Assembly: GCA_003598015.1 (NCBI GenBank)
Contig: QZKE01000033.1
Location: forward strand, 1 to 64,000
Source: Actinomycetota bacterium
GTDB taxonomy: Bacteria > Actinomycetota > Geothermincolia > Geothermincolales > RBG-13-55-18
Direction of reading: 5' to 3'
DNA length: 64,000 nt
The notes under the pieces: model-generated
What the model saw: only the letters and a program-made list of their open reading frames with translations
What the model was told of the DNA's origin: nothing
The model's database searches: none
Program-made: the position numbers and the translations under genes
In this document: positions 62,117 through 64,000 of the stretch, one piece after another
How the letters are laid out: every line of letters begins with the position of its first letter
Position numbering within the stretch: the first letter of the stretch is position 1

Positions 62117-63022
62117 ATGGAGATAGAAAGGAAATTCCTTCTGCAGGAGCCGCCCGAGAAGCTGTACGCATATCCCGCCACGACCATAGAGCAGGGGTAT
62201 ATAATCGTCACCGAGAGCGAGGAGCTGCGCATCAGAAGGCGGGGTCTGTCGTACACGCTGACGTTCAAGAAGGGCTCGGGGACGACGAGAGACGAGATCG
62301 AGGTAGAGATAACAAGAGAACAATACGAGGAGTTCAGGCTGCACGTTATCGGCGTGCCGATCCACAAGAAAAGGATCGACTTCCCCTATGGCGATCATAC
62401 GATGGAAATAGATATCTACAAGGACGCCCTGGAGGGACTGGCCGTCGCCGAAGTCGAGTTCCCTTCGCGGGAGAGCATGCAGGATTTCTCCCCTCCCGAC
62501 TGGCTGGGGGAGGACGTCTCTTGCGACGCCGGGTTCAAGAACAAGAACCTGGCGCTGCAGGGCCTTCCCGCTTCACTTCTGCGCAAATGGAAGGATGCGT
62601 CTCGGCCGCCCTGGCACTTCGAGCAGTCCGGGGCCGTCCCCTTCCGCAAGAAAGATGCGGGCTGCGAGGTTCTGCTCGTTACCACCCGGAAAGCGGGCAG
62701 GTGGATAATCCCGAAGGGTATCGTCGAGCCGGATCTCTCACCAGCGGACTCGGCGGTCAAAGAGGCGCTCGAGGAAGCAGGCGTTTCGGGTATCGTGATG
62801 CATGAGATCCAGTCGTCGTATTACTACGACAAGTGGAATGGGAGATGCGCCGTCACGCTGTTCCCGCTCCAGGTGACCGAAGAGCACGAACACTGGAGGG
62901 AAGAGGGAGTGCGCGAGCGGCGGTGGGTTGCGCAAGAACACCTGGGCGATTACGTGGAGAGCGCGGGATTGAAAGAGGCTGTCCTGCAGGTGCTGGATCG
63001 GCTGTACTGCAGCGGGAAATGA
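62117..63022 (+). CDS. CYTH-Nudix fusion protein
   Basis: The 301-residue protein begins with a CYTH domain (MEIERKFLL, the ExExK motif, then YIIVTESEELRIRRRG and TFKKG). This triphosphate-tunnel fold acts on tripolyphosphate or similar. A Nudix domain covers residues ~170-301; its box reads GIVEPDLSPADSAVKEALEEAGV. The position normally Glu seven residues in is Leu and the Arg is Lys, while the E-x2-EE core is intact. It starts 1 nt after the ParA-like gene's stop. A role in hydrolysing polyphosphate ends or polyphosphorylated nucleotides is inferred. Confidence 0.88.
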   Translation: MEIERKFLLQEPPEKLYAYPATTIEQGYIIVTESEELRIRRRGLSYTLTFKKGSGTTRDEIEVEITREQYEEFRLHVIGVPIHKKRIDFPYGDHTMEIDIYKDALEGLAVAEVEFPSRESMQDFSPPDWLGEDVSCDAGFKNKNLALQGLPASLLRKWKDASRPPWHFEQSGAVPFRKKDAGCEVLLVTTRKAGRWIIPKGIVEPDLSPADSAVKEALEEAGVSGIVMHEIQSSYYYDKWNGRCAVTLFPLQVTEEHEHWREEGVRERRWVAQEHLGDYVESAGLKEAVLQVLDRLYCSGK

Positions 63023-63044
63023 TCGGGTCACGGAAGCCGAAGCA

Positions 63045-63068
63045 AAAAGCCCTCGCGAGAGGGCTTTT
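63045..63068. terminator. Bidirectional intrinsic terminator between the operon and tRNA-Ile
   Basis: AAAAGCCCTC and GAGGGCTTTT form a perfect stem around GCGA, with T-runs on both strands. It ends the polyphosphate operon from the left and the tRNA transcript from the right. Confidence 0.9.
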
Positions 63069-63076
63069 GCGAAGGG

Positions 63077-63153
<77 letters not shown>

Positions 63154-63292
63154 TCGTAGAAAAAGATTATAGACCCTTACGGCGCCCCGGACAAGAAACG
63201 GCATTGCGCGGAAGAGATATGCGGGTTTTACACATTTTCAACAATATCTTGTGCATATCTTCCGTTGTGTACACAATATATTGTACTTGCAT

Positions 63293-63868
63293 CTATCCCG
63301 CGGGCTCCAGCCCCTCGGGCAGCTGAAAGTTGGCGGCCGAGACCTGCCCTACTCGCCTGTACTCCCAGCTTATCTCCTTCAGGGGATCGCCCTGCGATTC
63401 AGCCACCCAGGCGCTGGGGAGATAATCGGGCCCCTCCAGGAAAGCCCGTATGGATCTCCCGTCCGCCGTATCCATGCGGAATTCTTGCCCGTTCCAGAAC
63501 TGCTCCAGCTCGAAATAAGGCTTCATCACCATTTCGGGCATGAACCCCGCCTTTAGGATCGCCTCATCGTAGCTTATGGGCTCGTACGTCCTCGTCGCCA
63601 GGCTTATCAGCCAGCCCTCCTCCGTGTCCCGGTTATAGATAACCATGCGGGAGCCGTCTTCTGGGATGATGCGGAAGGAACCCCCGTCGTAGATGCCTAC
63701 CCCCCTAGTCCTTCCATCCTCAGTCCCCTTTACCTGGTAGCTGCCCTCGAGGGTTGCCTGCATAGACTGCTCGCGAGGGGAGGACACCCCCTCCCCTCCA
63801 CCGCAGCCCGCCGCAAGCGTTTCGGCCGCCAGCAGCAGGAGCAACAGGGCCGCAATCGTTCTTCTCAT
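63293..63868 (-). CDS. Predicted lipoprotein, unknown function
   Basis: The 191-residue protein has a strong lipoprotein signal: MRR, a leucine-rich core, then LAAGCGGG. The mature part looks beta-rich (YQVKGTEDGRTRGVGIYDGG, RMVIYNRDTEEGWLISLATR) and may resemble outer-carrier lipoproteins of the LolA/LppX type, a guess only. Its ATG lies a few bases after the stop of rtcB, so the two are likely co-transcribed. Confidence 0.75.
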   Translation of the reverse strand: MRRTIAALLLLLLAAETLAAGCGGGEGVSSPREQSMQATLEGSYQVKGTEDGRTRGVGIYDGGSFRIIPEDGSRMVIYNRDTEEGWLISLATRTYEPISYDEAILKAGFMPEMVMKPYFELEQFWNGQEFRMDTADGRSIRAFLEGPDYLPSAWVAESQGDPLKEISWEYRRVGQVSAANFQLPEGLEPAG

Positions 63869-63872
63869 GCCG

Positions 63873-64000
63873 TCAGCCTTTCATCACCGCAAGGGGCCGC
63901 ATGCGCGCCACTTTCCGTGAGAGCCCAGCCCCCTCGCAGATCTCCACTACCTCCTGTACATCCTTGTACGCCTCGGGGGCCTCCTCAGCAAAGCCGGCGA
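63873..64000 (-). CDS. rtcB: RtcB-type RNA ligase, C-terminal end (partial)
   Basis: A frame open to the window edge on the minus strand encodes ~42 residues ending with TGA at 63873-63875. It reads [20 protein letters not shown] followed by [12 protein letters not shown], which matches the highly conserved C-terminus of the tRNA-splicing/RNA-repair ligase RtcB (ARxxPLxVxKG). The 5' part is outside the window. It directly precedes a lipoprotein gene. Confidence 0.8.
   Translation of the reverse strand, partial: AGFAEEAPEAYKDVQEVVEICEGAGLSRKVARMRPLAVMKG

Overview
The window is high-GC bacterial DNA with dense protein coding, many overlapping starts and stops, strong Shine-Dalgarno sites and frequent GTG/TTG starts. 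The gene order rpsF-ssb-rpsR-rplI-dnaB, two TetR regulators beside acyl-CoA genes, and oxygen-sensitive enzymes (2-hydroxyacyl-CoA dehydratase-like subunits and their activase, many 4Fe-4S proteins, radical SAM proteins, an ISF-type flavoprotein) suggest an anaerobic, Gram-positive-like bacterium. A deep-branching actinobacterial lineage is my best guess, but this is inference; no rRNA is present.

Layout. 0-9.4 kb: an acyl-CoA ligase with a divergent TetR gene; a PadR-led run with a methyltransferase, an iron-sulfur flavoprotein and an Fe-S protein; two coupled lipoproteins; a stand-alone trpB2 behind what reads as a complete Trp attenuator; endonuclease V; a ComFB-like protein. 9.5-12.7 kb: the rpsF-ssb-rpsR-rplI-dnaB housekeeping block. 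13-26.7 kb: the main accessory module. Two paralogous 4Fe-4S proteins flank a TetR gene, three acyl-CoA dehydrogenases, three proteins that share a helical repeat I cannot assign to any known family, a small membrane protein, and two 2-hydroxyacyl-CoA dehydratase-like subunits. The probable activase lies at 30.3 kb. One palindrome occurs at both the TetR promoter and the dehydrogenase promoter, which ties the module together.

27-44 kb: a QueG-like Fe-S protein, an HXXEE membrane protein, a B12-binding-type radical SAM protein, small membrane proteins, a CooT/DUF3842/thioredoxin/thioredoxin reductase group, a three-copy hairpin repeat, a CoxE/CoxD-like VWA and MoxR pair with an HD protein, a PflX-type radical SAM protein, an MscS channel, a 100-bp MITE-like insertion with an exact 8-bp target duplication, and an HtrA protease. 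44-57 kb: argS, an alpha/beta hydrolase, MmgE/PrpD, archaeal-type phosphoglycerate mutase with a PP-loop-like partner, a MoxR-DUF58-transglutaminase operon, and a YhaM-like exoribonuclease.

57-63 kb: a tightly packed polyphosphate operon (SixA, PPK1, a CHAD protein, a ParA-like ATPase, a CYTH-Nudix fusion), closed by a bidirectional terminator and tRNA-Ile. The window ends in a lipoprotein gene and the 3' end of rtcB, a gene that runs off the right edge.

The most interesting items are the trpB2 attenuator, the helical-repeat family inside the acyl-CoA module, the dehydrogenase set in which only one of three copies keeps the usual catalytic glutamate, the polyphosphate operon with a ParA-like ATPase and CYTH-Nudix fusion, and the MITE. 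All family assignments come from motif recognition by eye; no database search was run.
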